This document shows, one piece after another, positions 42,315 through 50,197 of a stretch of DNA of 56,962 nt (the first letter of the stretch is position 1; every line of letters begins with the position of its first letter). Origin of the DNA: CAVQGF01 sp045807945 (GTDB lineage: Bacteria; Acidobacteriota; Terriglobia; Terriglobales; Acidobacteriaceae); assembly GCA_045807945.1 (NCBI GenBank), contig JBJMGI010000058.1, positions 1-56,962 on the forward strand, read 5' to 3'. The notes beneath the pieces were generated by a model that was not told the origin of the DNA, did not search any database, and saw only the letters and a list, made by a program, of their open reading frames with translations. The translations under genes were made by a program, and so were the position numbers.

Positions 42315-42342
42315 TTGCTTCCAGCGATGTTTGCGGTACAAT
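42315..42342 (+). promoter_or_regulatory. Sigma-70-type promoter of the OmpA-like gene
   Basis: -35 TTGCTT (42315-42320), a 16-base spacer and -10 TACAAT (42337-42342, 5 of 6) precede the ATG by about 93 bases. Confidence 0.55.
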
Positions 42343-42434
42343 TCGTGCGCGCTGAAATTTCTCGCTGCAGTACCGGACCCGCAACGCCTCTTTTCTGTCG
42401 AAACGTATTCATAGAATCCTTCGGAGGAATTCGG

Positions 42435-44021
42435 ATGAAAATCAGCAGCAGTGTTCTGGCCAAGATGATCTGCGTATTGGCTGTTGTTCTGCTTGGTTTC
42501 TCTAGCCTGGCAGTTGCACAGTCTAGCGATCTAGGTCCCAGCAAATTGGATATTTTCGCCGGCTACTCCTACATGGAGCCGGGTGGTCAGATCGGTGGCG
42601 TGAATCTGAAGAGCATGCCGATGGGATGGGGCGTGGCACCGACCTGGAATTTCAATCGCACCTTCGGCCTCACCTTCGACGCGGGTGGTCACTACGGTGA
42701 CAACGCCGACGCCGCTACCATCATGGTCGGCCCAAAGCTGACGCTGCACATGGATCGCGTTGCGCCATTTGCTGAATTCCTCGTTGGACTCCATCGGCTC
42801 TCGCCCTCGGGTCTCTCCGACAACAACGCCTTCGGCCTGGTCGCCGGCGGCGGCTTCGATGTGCGCGTTGCGCGGCATCTTTCGTTGCGCTTGCTGCAAG
42901 CCGATTATGTCTTCGGCAAGCACAGCGACGCGTATCCGTTGCCGAACACCGGAAACCTGAACGGTGCGCGCGTGCAGGGCGGTTTGGTATTCAATCTTTT
43001 CACCGGTCCTGTGGGACCCGGCCCGAGCGCAGCTTGCTCCGCGCAGCCGAGCGAAGTCATGCAGGGTGAGCCGGTTCACATCACCGCTAACCCGAGCAAC
43101 TTCGATCCCAAGCACACTCTGAACTACAGCTGGAGTGCGACTGGCGGAAAGGCCGCCGGCAACGGCGCTACCGCGAACGTCGACACCGCCGGCGTGGCCC
43201 CTGGAAACTACACTGCAACCGCGAACATCGCGGATGCAAAGAACGCGAAGAAAACAGCCTCCTGCAGCGCGAACTTCAGCGTGAAGGAGTTGCCGAAGAA
43301 CGCTCCGCAGATCTCGTGCTCGGCCAATCCGGCCACCGTGACCGCTGGCAATCCTTCCACCGTCTCCTGCACTTGCTCGAGCCCCGACAATCGCCAGGTC
43401 AGCGTTGCAAACTGGGTCGCTTCCGCCGGTAAGGTTTCCGGCACCGGCAACAGCGCCACGCTCGACACCGCCGGCATGCAGGCTGGTCCTGTATCCGTAA
43501 GCGCCACCTGCACCGACGATCGCGGCTTATCCGCAACCGGCAATGCCAACGTGAATGTTGAGGTTCCTGCGAAGGCTCCGGAAGCAAGCAAGCTGAACGA
43601 GATCGACTTCAAGAAGAACTCAGCACACGTGGATAACAAAGCGAAAGCCGCGTTGGACGACGTTGCTCTCCGACTGAAGAGTGATCCGGAAGCGAAGGCA
43701 GTCATCATCGGCGAATATGCCAAGGGTGAGAAAGCCGGGCAGAAGTTGGCAGCGCAGCGCGCCGTCAATGCCAAGTCCTACCTGACTCAGGGTGAAGCTG
43801 GGCAGGGTATTGACGCCAGCCGTATCGACGTCCGCACCGGTAACGGCGGCGAGATGAAGGACGAGAACTGGATCGTGCCTGCTGGCGGAACCTTCGACAG
43901 CACCGGAACGCAAGCGGTGGATGAGACGAAGGTGAAACCGAACCAAAGCTTCGGAACCAGCCGCAGTGGCGCAGCTCCGAAGAAGAAAGCCGCAAAAAAG
44001 GCCGCTGCACCGAAGCAGTAG
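42435..44021 (+). CDS. OmpA-like outer membrane protein with Ig-like repeats and basic tail
   Basis: A 528-residue protein. Signal peptide (~1-27), then an eight-strand beta-barrel-like domain (~30-200: DIFAGYSYMEPGG, GLVAGGGFDVRVARHLSLRL). Two PKD/Ig-like repeats follow (~215-305 and ~310-385), each with paired Cys, and an OmpA_C-like domain (~395-500: KLNEIDFKKNSAHVDNKAKA, RAVNAKSYL). The last ~15 residues are Lys/Ala-rich (KKKAAKKAAAPKQ). GGAGGAATTCGG precedes ATG 42435, which is preferred over the ATG at 42315. It has its own promoter and a strong terminator. Probably anchors the outer membrane to the wall. Confidence 0.9.
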   Translation: MKISSSVLAKMICVLAVVLLGFSSLAVAQSSDLGPSKLDIFAGYSYMEPGGQIGGVNLKSMPMGWGVAPTWNFNRTFGLTFDAGGHYGDNADAATIMVGPKLTLHMDRVAPFAEFLVGLHRLSPSGLSDNNAFGLVAGGGFDVRVARHLSLRLLQADYVFGKHSDAYPLPNTGNLNGARVQGGLVFNLFTGPVGPGPSAACSAQPSEVMQGEPVHITANPSNFDPKHTLNYSWSATGGKAAGNGATANVDTAGVAPGNYTATANIADAKNAKKTASCSANFSVKELPKNAPQISCSANPATVTAGNPSTVSCTCSSPDNRQVSVANWVASAGKVSGTGNSATLDTAGMQAGPVSVSATCTDDRGLSATGNANVNVEVPAKAPEASKLNEIDFKKNSAHVDNKAKAALDDVALRLKSDPEAKAVIIGEYAKGEKAGQKLAAQRAVNAKSYLTQGEAGQGIDASRIDVRTGNGGEMKDENWIVPAGGTFDSTGTQAVDETKVKPNQSFGTSRSGAAPKKKAAKKAAAPKQ

Positions 44022-44040
44022 CTGATTCGTCAACAAATGC

Positions 44041-44077
44041 CAAGCCGTCCGGCTCTGTCCGGACGGCTTGTACTTTT
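44041..44077 (+). terminator. Rho-independent terminator of the OmpA-like gene
   Basis: Perfect 12-bp stem (CAAGCCGTCCGG, 44041-44052, with 44059-44070), 6-base loop, then TACTTTTT. It lies 20 bases after the stop codon. Confidence 0.88.
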
Positions 44078-44203
44078 TGGACTAACGTAACTTGTCGGGA
44101 ACCTCCCGCAGTGGCATCTTACGTATCGCCACTTCGTTTCCTCGAAACCGAGGTATTCTGAAGCTCCCCCGGATAGGTCAGGGATTACAACCCTTAAAAC
44201 CAT

Positions 44204-46216
44204 ATGAAAAAGTCATTAACGGTTCTAGCGTTTGCAATCTTGCTTGCACTCCCGGTCTTTGCTGCCAATCAATGGCAGCCTCTCGGTCCCGATGGGGGCG
44301 ACGTCCGCAGTCTTGCTTACGATCCCAAGAATCCGGACCGCATCTTCCTTGGCACCAGCGCGGGGAAACTCTTTCTTTCGGTGAACGGCGGCGCCAGCTG
44401 GGCGCGCTACGTCCACCTTGGCGTTGGCGATGACTACGTTCTCGACAACATCGCGGTTGACCCAAGCGATTCCAACAGGATCTACGTGGCCGCCTGGAGT
44501 GTGGAAGACAACAACTCAGGCGACCTCTTCCGCTCCACCGATGGTGGCCAGTCCTGGAAAGCGTTGCCGGGACTGAGCGGCAAATCGATTCGCGCGCTCG
44601 AACTCGCGCCTTCCAATCCTAAGACCATCGTCGTCGGCGCCCTTGATGGCGTGCACCGTTCCATTGACGGCGGCAACACGTGGCAGAAGATCACGCCCGA
44701 CCACAATCCCGATCTGAAGAATTTCGAATCGGTTGCTATTGATCCGATGAACCCGGACGTGATCTACGCCGGAACTTGGCACCTGCCGTGGAAGACCACC
44801 GACGGTGGCAAGACCTGGGCGCACATGAATCACGGCATCATCGACGATTCTGACGTCTTCTCGATCATCGTGGATCCGAAGAGCCCGTCGAACGTTTTCG
44901 CCAGCGCATGCTCGGGTATTTATCACAGCGTCAACACCGGTGAAGAGTTCCATAAAGTGCAGGGCATGCCCTTTTCCGCGCGTCGCACGCGCGTGCTGAT
45001 GCAGGACCCGAACAATCCTCAAGTCGTTTACGCCGGCACGACGGAAGGTCTGTGGAAGACCTCCGACAGCGGCAAGACCTTCAAGCGCATGACTGGTCCG
45101 AACGTCATCGTGAACGACGTGATGATCGATCCGCGCAACTCGTCAAAGGTGCTGCTCGCGACCGATCGTAGCGGCGTTCTCAGCAGCGTAGACGGCGCTG
45201 AGACGTTCACAGCCTCGAACCGCGGCTTCGCCCATCGCCAGATCACCGCACTGGTCGTCGACCGCAACAATCCCGACACGCTCTACACCGGCGTCATCAA
45301 CGACAAGGAATTCGGGGGCGTCTTTATTTCGCGCGATTCCGGGCTCACTTGGCATCAGATCAACGCTGGTCTCGGCGAACGCGATGTGTTCACGTTGCGC
45401 CAGGCGGAAAACGGAGCGCTCGTAGCCGGAACAAACCGTGGCATTTTCACCATCCCTGATCCGGTGCGCAATCCGAACGCCGCGTGGTCTCCACTGAACG
45501 TAGTCATGATGGAGAAAATGACGCCCAAGCCCGTGCGCAAAGCCGGCAATCTCAAGATGGTGAGCAAACCGCTCTACGTCCGTAGCGAGCTCAACGCGCG
45601 CGTCTCTGACGTGCACGTTCGCCCGGGCAAATGGTATGCAGCCACTTCGATGGGACTGCTCCAGAGCAGCGACAAGGGTGCATCGTGGCGTGGTGGTCCG
45701 ATCCAGGGTCAGACTGATTTCGTAGCCATCGCTTCCTACGGCGTGAACATCGCCGCGGTCGCTCGGCGCGCGATCTTCGTCTCACTCGATGACGGCATTA
45801 ACTGGTATCAGCCGCGTCTGCCTTCGTTCATCTCGGTCGTGCGCGACGTCGCCTTCGATAACGCCGGCAACATCTGGGTCGCCTCACGCGAAGGGCTGTG
45901 GGTCACCAAGAATGGCGGCGAGAGCTGGGACCACTCGATGGATGGAGTGCCCGCGATGGATGTTCTCCGCATCAACCCCGATCCTGACAGCAAGCACATG
46001 ATCGCGGTTGGCGGAGTCGGCTCTGAGATGTTCGAGAGCAACGATGGCGGCCGCCGCTGGCATCAGGCGACGCATAACGGGTATCCGCTCCGTGGCGTCG
46101 TGCCGACGCACGGCAGGATATTCGCCTTCACGCGCTATGATGGCGTGGTAAGCGATGGTCCGGTGATTCCGCAATCGGTCTCACAGAGCTCCATGACCTC
46201 CGGCTCTAACGAATAA
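44204..46216 (+). CDS. Exported BNR/Ycf48-like multi-repeat beta-propeller protein
   Basis: 670 residues with a signal peptide (MKKSLTVLAFAILLALPVFAA). The rest is a tandem of BNR/sortilin-like repeats: SVNGGASWARYV, STDGGQSWKALPG, SIDGGNTWQKITP, TTDGGKTWAHMNH, TSDSGKTFKRMTG, SRDSGLTWHQINA, SSDKGASWRGGPI and SNDGGRRWHQATH, each with a D/N-G-G-x-[ST]-W core. Two propellers are likely. Related proteins are VPS10-like or Ycf48-like; here the location is periplasmic or surface. Function unknown. A terminator follows 21 bases later. Confidence 0.88.
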   Translation: MKKSLTVLAFAILLALPVFAANQWQPLGPDGGDVRSLAYDPKNPDRIFLGTSAGKLFLSVNGGASWARYVHLGVGDDYVLDNIAVDPSDSNRIYVAAWSVEDNNSGDLFRSTDGGQSWKALPGLSGKSIRALELAPSNPKTIVVGALDGVHRSIDGGNTWQKITPDHNPDLKNFESVAIDPMNPDVIYAGTWHLPWKTTDGGKTWAHMNHGIIDDSDVFSIIVDPKSPSNVFASACSGIYHSVNTGEEFHKVQGMPFSARRTRVLMQDPNNPQVVYAGTTEGLWKTSDSGKTFKRMTGPNVIVNDVMIDPRNSSKVLLATDRSGVLSSVDGAETFTASNRGFAHRQITALVVDRNNPDTLYTGVINDKEFGGVFISRDSGLTWHQINAGLGERDVFTLRQAENGALVAGTNRGIFTIPDPVRNPNAAWSPLNVVMMEKMTPKPVRKAGNLKMVSKPLYVRSELNARVSDVHVRPGKWYAATSMGLLQSSDKGASWRGGPIQGQTDFVAIASYGVNIAAVARRAIFVSLDDGINWYQPRLPSFISVVRDVAFDNAGNIWVASREGLWVTKNGGESWDHSMDGVPAMDVLRINPDPDSKHMIAVGGVGSEMFESNDGGRRWHQATHNGYPLRGVVPTHGRIFAFTRYDGVVSDGPVIPQSVSQSSMTSGSNE

Positions 46217-46237
46217 TTGCTGGTTTGTTCCTCCCTC

Positions 46238-46263
46238 AGGCCGCCTTTTTAGGCGGCCTTTTT
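46238..46263 (+). terminator. Rho-independent terminator after the BNR-repeat gene
   Basis: 8-bp perfect stem AGGCCGCC/GGCGGCCT (46238-46245 with 46252-46259), 6-base loop and a T run. Confidence 0.85.
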
Positions 46264-46330
46264 CATGCAAAATTTACTCTGTTTTTGGTCGTGATGGCCT
46301 CGTAAGTAGCTGATTCTACAAAGCCAAGAA

Positions 46331-46346
46331 TGGCACGCCTCATGCA
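46331..46346 (+). promoter_or_regulatory. Sigma-54 (-24/-12) promoter of the glycine-zipper lipoprotein gene
   Basis: TGGCACGCCTCATGCA fits the sigma-54 consensus TGGCACG-N4-TTGCW at every fixed position but one (A for the first T of TTGC). The GG and GC dinucleotides have the required spacing. Transcription would begin near 46357, just before the GGAGG of the gene starting at 46379. The enhancer site is not identified. Confidence 0.65.
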
Positions 46347-46378
46347 CTACTCCAGAGTAGATGGATGGAGGTACACAT

Positions 46379-47065
46379 ATGAAAATTCCTAATAAATCCA
46401 TACTTCTGGTGCTCTCGGGCCTGTTGTTTTTGAGCGGATGCGGAATGGTTTCGCCGAATCCGCAGGCGGCCAACACAGATTCGACTTCAAGTCCCGACGC
46501 CGCTGCGCCGTTCTCTTCGCGCGTGGCATCGAGCTTGGGTCTGAAGCCGGAGATTCCGGCGATCACCATCCCCGCGGGGACGCCCATCGGCGTACGCTTG
46601 CAGAATTCGATCTCCAGCGCGTCGGCAAATTCGGGCGACCACTTCGACGCAGTCATCGATGAAGACATCGTTGTCGAAGGTCACGTTGTGATTCCCAAAG
46701 GCGCGAATGCGACCGGGCGCATCGTTGTGGCAAAAAATTCAGGGCGGCTGCATGATCCTGGCTATCTCCGCCTGGCGCTCGATTCGGTTTCCGTGAACGG
46801 AAAAGATGTTCCGGTGCAGACCTCGAGCATCTTTGCTCAGGGTGGCTCACATAAGAAGCGCAACTTAGTGATGATTGGCGGCGGCACTGCTGCCGGAGCT
46901 TTGATCGGAGGACTGGCGGCTGGTCCTAAAGGTGCGCTTATCGGAAGCGCAATCGGTGCCGGTGCTGGAACCGGAACCGCGTACGGAACTGGGAAAAAGG
47001 AAGTCGGCTTCGCTGCTGAGCGCAGACTCACTTTCCGTGTGACTCAGCCGCTCACTATCAGCTAG
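46379..47065 (+). CDS. Glycine-zipper lipoprotein of the PAGT domain family
   Basis: A 228-residue lipoprotein: lipobox LFLSGC (Cys21), a short linker, then a beta-rich domain (~58-165) beginning IPAGTPIGVRLQNSISSAS, with HVVIPKGANATGRIVVAKN and YLRLALDSVSVNGKDVPV. A glycine zipper follows (~172-210: GGGTAAGALIGGLAAGPKG, GSAIGAGAGTGTAYG), ending RRLTFRVTQPLTIS. It is the same architecture as the C-terminal half of the lipoprotein at 3574. ATG 46379 is preceded by GGAGG. A sigma-54 promoter lies 33 bases upstream, so expression may depend on an NtrC-type activator. Confidence 0.85.
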   Translation: MKIPNKSILLVLSGLLFLSGCGMVSPNPQAANTDSTSSPDAAAPFSSRVASSLGLKPEIPAITIPAGTPIGVRLQNSISSASANSGDHFDAVIDEDIVVEGHVVIPKGANATGRIVVAKNSGRLHDPGYLRLALDSVSVNGKDVPVQTSSIFAQGGSHKKRNLVMIGGGTAAGALIGGLAAGPKGALIGSAIGAGAGTGTAYGTGKKEVGFAAERRLTFRVTQPLTIS

Positions 47066-47082
47066 GAAAGGTGCGCTGCACC

Positions 47083-47107
47083 AGGCGCGGCCACGAGCCG
47101 CGCCTTT
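47083..47107 (+). terminator. Terminator after the glycine-zipper lipoprotein gene
   Basis: Perfect 9-bp stem AGGCGCGGC/GCCGCGCCT (47083-47091 with 47097-47105), 5-base loop, then TTTCTC (short T run). Confidence 0.7.
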
Positions 47108-47108
47108 C

Positions 47109-47306
47109 TCATGCTCTCAGATTGATTGGCGTCGAGAGCGGGACGCGCAGCTCGGTGCTGGGTTCGTTACGGTCCGTGCCGTTGATCTTGCGCTGGTGAT
47201 ACTCCCACCAATAAACGCATGCCGCCACCAGCAGCGCCGCCAGTAGTGCGATTGCGATCACAGTCCCGATGATGCGTTCGCCTTCATTAAATCGAATTCT
47301 TGCCAT
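47109..47306 (-). CDS. Small single-pass membrane protein
   Basis: 65 residues: a charged N-terminus (MARIRFNEGE), one strong membrane helix (IIGTVIAIALLAALLVAACVYWW) and a polar tail ending PLSTPINLRA. The helix and position between two genes support it, but no clear Shine-Dalgarno was found and no family is recognised. Its stop lies right next to the terminator of the convergent lipoprotein gene. Confidence 0.5.
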   Translation of the reverse strand: MARIRFNEGERIIGTVIAIALLAALLVAACVYWWEYHQRKINGTDRNEPSTELRVPLSTPINLRA

Positions 47307-47346
47307 GCTGGCTTAGATGGCAGCACGGCATTACGTAGATGTCGCG

Positions 47347-48159
47347 TCAGGAAAGGCGTTTCACTCGCGGATGGGCGGGGAACAGCTCCGGATGAATGAT
47401 TCCGGCCAATGCTCGTAACCCCTCTATCAGAGTCGGCGCCGGCGTGTTCAGGAACTCATCAGGGACACAAAACACATTCCTATGCCGCACCGCCGGCAGC
47501 TCCGACCAGCCACGCTGCTCGATCACCTTAGCCAATGGAACGCGGTCTCCGGCGCCGCACCAGGCCATCACAATGAGATCGGGCGCCGCGTGCATCACCT
47601 CCGCGGCTTCGGTGTGGGAACCCGGGGTGCCCAGGAATGTTCCTCCGGCCGCTTCAACCAACTCTGCCACCCAAGGCTGCGAGTGGATCAGCGGCTTGCC
47701 CCACTCTTCGCAAAAAACCAGCGGCTTACTTTTCGTTCTGGACGCGCGCTGTCTCACGTCTGCGATGTCGTTCTGCATCCGCGCAATCGCGTCCGCCCCA
47801 CGTTTCTCCTCGCCGATCACGCGCGCGATCATCGCGAAATCTTTGTAGATATCTACAAGCGAGTGCGGCGCAAGTCCGAGGAAGGGAACTCCTGACTTCA
47901 GGATCTCGCCCACCGCCTCAAGTTGATAGGGCACAGAAGCAATCACCAGGTCCGGCTTCGCGGCCATGATCTGCTTCGATTGCGCCGTCCAGGAATCAGC
48001 AACGATGGTATGCGTTCCTACCTCGGGACAAACATCCACACAATATTTTGTGCAGGCCGCCAGTCGGTCGAGAGCGCCGAGGCTCTTCAGCATCACGGTC
48101 GCGCTAGGTTGCAGTGAGACGATGCGTTGCGGCAGGAAATTCACTTCAGCTGGCACCAC
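47347..48159 (-). CDS. BtuF-like periplasmic-binding-fold protein (cobalamin/siderophore type)
   Basis: About 270 residues of the helical-backbone metal/cobalamin-binding family (COG0614): LPQRIVSLQPSATVMLKSLG, DLVIASVPYQLEAVGEI, PLVFCEEWGKPL, WVAELVEAAGGTF and DLIVMAWCGAG. Start chosen at GTG 48159 (a second GTG follows). No signal peptide is visible from any start, so either it is cytosolic or the N-terminus is unusual. No btuC/btuD-type permease or ATPase is adjacent and no cobalamin riboswitch was seen. It is divergent from the scaffold gene, with 35 bases between start codons. Confidence 0.82.
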   Translation of the reverse strand: MVPAEVNFLPQRIVSLQPSATVMLKSLGALDRLAACTKYCVDVCPEVGTHTIVADSWTAQSKQIMAAKPDLVIASVPYQLEAVGEILKSGVPFLGLAPHSLVDIYKDFAMIARVIGEEKRGADAIARMQNDIADVRQRASRTKSKPLVFCEEWGKPLIHSQPWVAELVEAAGGTFLGTPGSHTEAAEVMHAAPDLIVMAWCGAGDRVPLAKVIEQRGWSELPAVRHRNVFCVPDEFLNTPAPTLIEGLRALAGIIHPELFPAHPRVKRLS

Positions 48160-48194
48160 ATGACTATAAATGTTGCGGGTTAGAATCGAGAGCG

Positions 48195-48551
48195 ATGTAC
48201 CACCCAAAACTGCTGGACCATTTCGAGCACCCGCGCAACGTCGGTGAAATTCCCGATCCCGACGCAAGCGTCACCGTCGAGAATCCGGCGTGCGGCGATG
48301 TCATGGTTCTCACCCTGAAGCGCGCAGGTGAAAGGATCACAGACGTGCGCTATCGCACAAAAGGCTGCGTCGCTGCGATTGCCTGTGGTTCGCGATTGAC
48401 CGAGATGCTTGTAGGAAGGGATATAGGGGAAGCGCGAAACCTCGATCGGCAGCAACTCGTCGACTCGCTCGGTGGCCTGACTACCGAAACTACTCATGCC
48501 TCGCACCTCGCCTTCGACGCACTTTCCGCCGCGCTCAAACAGCTGAAATAA
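48195..48551 (+). CDS. NifU/IscU-like iron-sulfur scaffold protein
   Basis: 118 residues starting MYHPKLLDHFEHPRNVG, the IscU/NifU N-terminal pattern. Cluster ligands are ENPACGD (Cys33, Asp35) and KGCVAAIACGS (Cys58). The third scaffold cysteine (HCS in IscU) is replaced: THAS, His101-Ala102. An extra Cys64 sits in AIACGS. It may be a transfer protein rather than a full scaffold, or belong to the subfamily with this change. ATG 48195 is chosen; the longer frame lies over the divergent gene. No iscS-type gene is adjacent. Confidence 0.86.
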   Translation: MYHPKLLDHFEHPRNVGEIPDPDASVTVENPACGDVMVLTLKRAGERITDVRYRTKGCVAAIACGSRLTEMLVGRDIGEARNLDRQQLVDSLGGLTTETTHASHLAFDALSAALKQLK

Positions 48552-48572
48552 AAAAGCCCGCCGTAGCGGGCT
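48551..48572 (-). terminator. Rho-independent terminator for the exported protein gene
   Basis: 7-bp stem AGCCCGC/GCGGGCT (48555-48561 with 48566-48572), 4-base loop. On the minus strand it is followed by a run of six T, 23 bases after the stop of the gene at 48595. Confidence 0.78.
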
Positions 48573-48594
48573 CAGTCGTGCTAGGGAGGAGAGA

Positions 48595-49320
48595 CTACCA
48601 GTACTTCAGGCTGACTTTGTCCACCCAGGTGCTGTAATCGACGGCCTTGCTGTTCATATCCATCTGAAACGCAACATTCAGGGTGCTCGAGTTTCCCGCC
48701 TTCGGAGTGTAGGTCTTATTGAAGTAGCTCTTCACGCCGTTGATCGTCACTGAGATGAACTGGTTCTTTCCGGTCGAAGTTCGATGGAACTCGAGCACGA
48801 CGTGGTTCCAGCTATACGCTTTGGGAACTTTGCAAGGGATGCTGGTTGCGATCCAATGGCGATTGTACGGGTCATAAACGTCCCAGTGGGGTGTGCCTTT
48901 CAAAACGCATTCTGTTCCGAAGATGTACCACTTGCCATTCACCGTCTGGTTCACGTCGAACTCAAGTGCCTGCGCCGCCGAGGGGTCCTTGATGTAATAC
49001 TGCAGGTCGTAAACAAAGTTGTGGGCTGCGGCTTTCGCTCCCAGTTGTTTCCACCACAGTGCGTTGGCATAGGGTGTGGCCCCCGCGATGCTGAACTTTA
49101 CCGACTTCCCATCGAGCGAAGGTGATGATTGGTTCTGGGCCATCGAGTGACTGGTTGTCGGCCCGGCTCCGCCGTATCCGGCGCAGGTGGAACACGACTG
49201 CCAGCCGGTCATCTGGTCGATGTTGGAGATTGTGGTTTGTGCAAAGGCTGAAGTCGCGATCGTGGCCAGGGCGATGAGGAAAAAGGCAGGGAACAGCTTG
49301 CGTGCAGGGGGAACGAACAC
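48595..49320 (-). CDS. Exported protein, beta-sandwich/lectin-like
   Basis: A 241-residue protein with a signal peptide (KLFPAFFLIALATIATSAFAQ). The mature part (~29-241) has a Cys pair (SCSTCAGYGG) and a beta-rich pattern (SVKFSIAGATPYANALWWKQ, YSWNHVVLEFHRTSTGKNQF, ISVTINGVKSYFN, WVDKVSLKYW) resembling concanavalin-like lectin/glucanase folds. No catalytic motif is recognised. GTG 49320 follows AGGAG. A possible promoter (TTGGTT, 17, TATCCT) lies about 90 bases upstream. Function unknown. Confidence 0.78.
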   Translation of the reverse strand: MFVPPARKLFPAFFLIALATIATSAFAQTTISNIDQMTGWQSCSTCAGYGGAGPTTSHSMAQNQSSPSLDGKSVKFSIAGATPYANALWWKQLGAKAAAHNFVYDLQYYIKDPSAAQALEFDVNQTVNGKWYIFGTECVLKGTPHWDVYDPYNRHWIATSIPCKVPKAYSWNHVVLEFHRTSTGKNQFISVTINGVKSYFNKTYTPKAGNSSTLNVAFQMDMNSKAVDYSTWVDKVSLKYW

Positions 49321-49483
49321 TCTATTGCTCCTGTTTCTGGGAGTAACAGCTCTCGGGGGAGCCGCCTGTCGTCAAACTGTGTTGAGGATAATTTCCCGCG
49401 CGAACTTAACCAATGGGCGATCTGCCCTAATCCGTTTCAGGTTGTTACCTTAGGAATCCGTGGTTTTGTTTCAGGCGCGTGGC

Positions 49484-50197
49484 CTAGGTGAGCGGTTGGT
49501 AGATGTTCCAATTGCGCTCCCGAGCAAGCTCCCGCAAGTCAGGATTGGGATTGATCGCGAAGGGATGGCGCCCGATTTCCAGCATGGCAGCATCGTGGAT
49601 CGAGTTGCCAAACACCGCATCTGGGGTTCGTCGAATGATCTCGCGAATCGCCGTTGCCTTACTCGGTCCCGTCGGAACGCGGATCAGCTTCTCTGTCGCG
49701 AGTCCGTCTTTGCAAACCACAGACGCGGCGATGACCCTCTCTTTCGAAATTGCGAAGCGGCGCACGCCCGCCTCGATGACCCATGTATTTGTCGAAGAGA
49801 CCGCCCAAATCTCGCAGCCGTCGGCAATCAGTGAGCGGACCAGCGTCTGCACTTCGGGGAAGATGCGCCTCTCGATCACAGTTGCTACGAACGTCTCTGC
49901 CGCAGCTTCAATGTCTTTCACGGGAATCCCCGCGTGCAGCGAAGTCATTTCGCCGCACATGGTCTCTTCGTCTACTTCGCCGCGTTCATAAGAGTCGTAG
50001 CGCGGCAGCGCCCCCTCTTTTACTGTTTTCGGAAGCAAGCCGGCCTGAGCTTCCCAGTACAAGAAATCCTTGCCGCCGTCGCCCTCCCAAAGAGTCCCAT
50101 CGCAGTCGAAGACGGCAAGCTTCGGGCGCAGCTCTAAAACCGATTGGGTAAAAACGTCTGCTTTTGAATTTGCCAGCACGGCGCGAGGATCAGCCAT
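49484..50197 (-). CDS. HAD-family phosphatase (SerB-like)
   Basis: 237 residues. Motif I is DCDGTLWEGD (Asp31, Asp33). Motif II is AVSSTNTWV. Motif III/IV appears as GPSKATAIRE...AVFGNSIHDAAML. This is the phosphoserine-phosphatase-like HAD subgroup with a helical cap (~50-120). It overlaps mocA by 8 bases, so it is co-translated within the xdhC-mocA cluster; the substrate is unknown. Confidence 0.85.
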   Translation of the reverse strand: MADPRAVLANSKADVFTQSVLELRPKLAVFDCDGTLWEGDGGKDFLYWEAQAGLLPKTVKEGALPRYDSYERGEVDEETMCGEMTSLHAGIPVKDIEAAAETFVATVIERRIFPEVQTLVRSLIADGCEIWAVSSTNTWVIEAGVRRFAISKERVIAASVVCKDGLATEKLIRVPTGPSKATAIREIIRRTPDAVFGNSIHDAAMLEIGRHPFAINPNPDLRELARERNWNIYQPLT

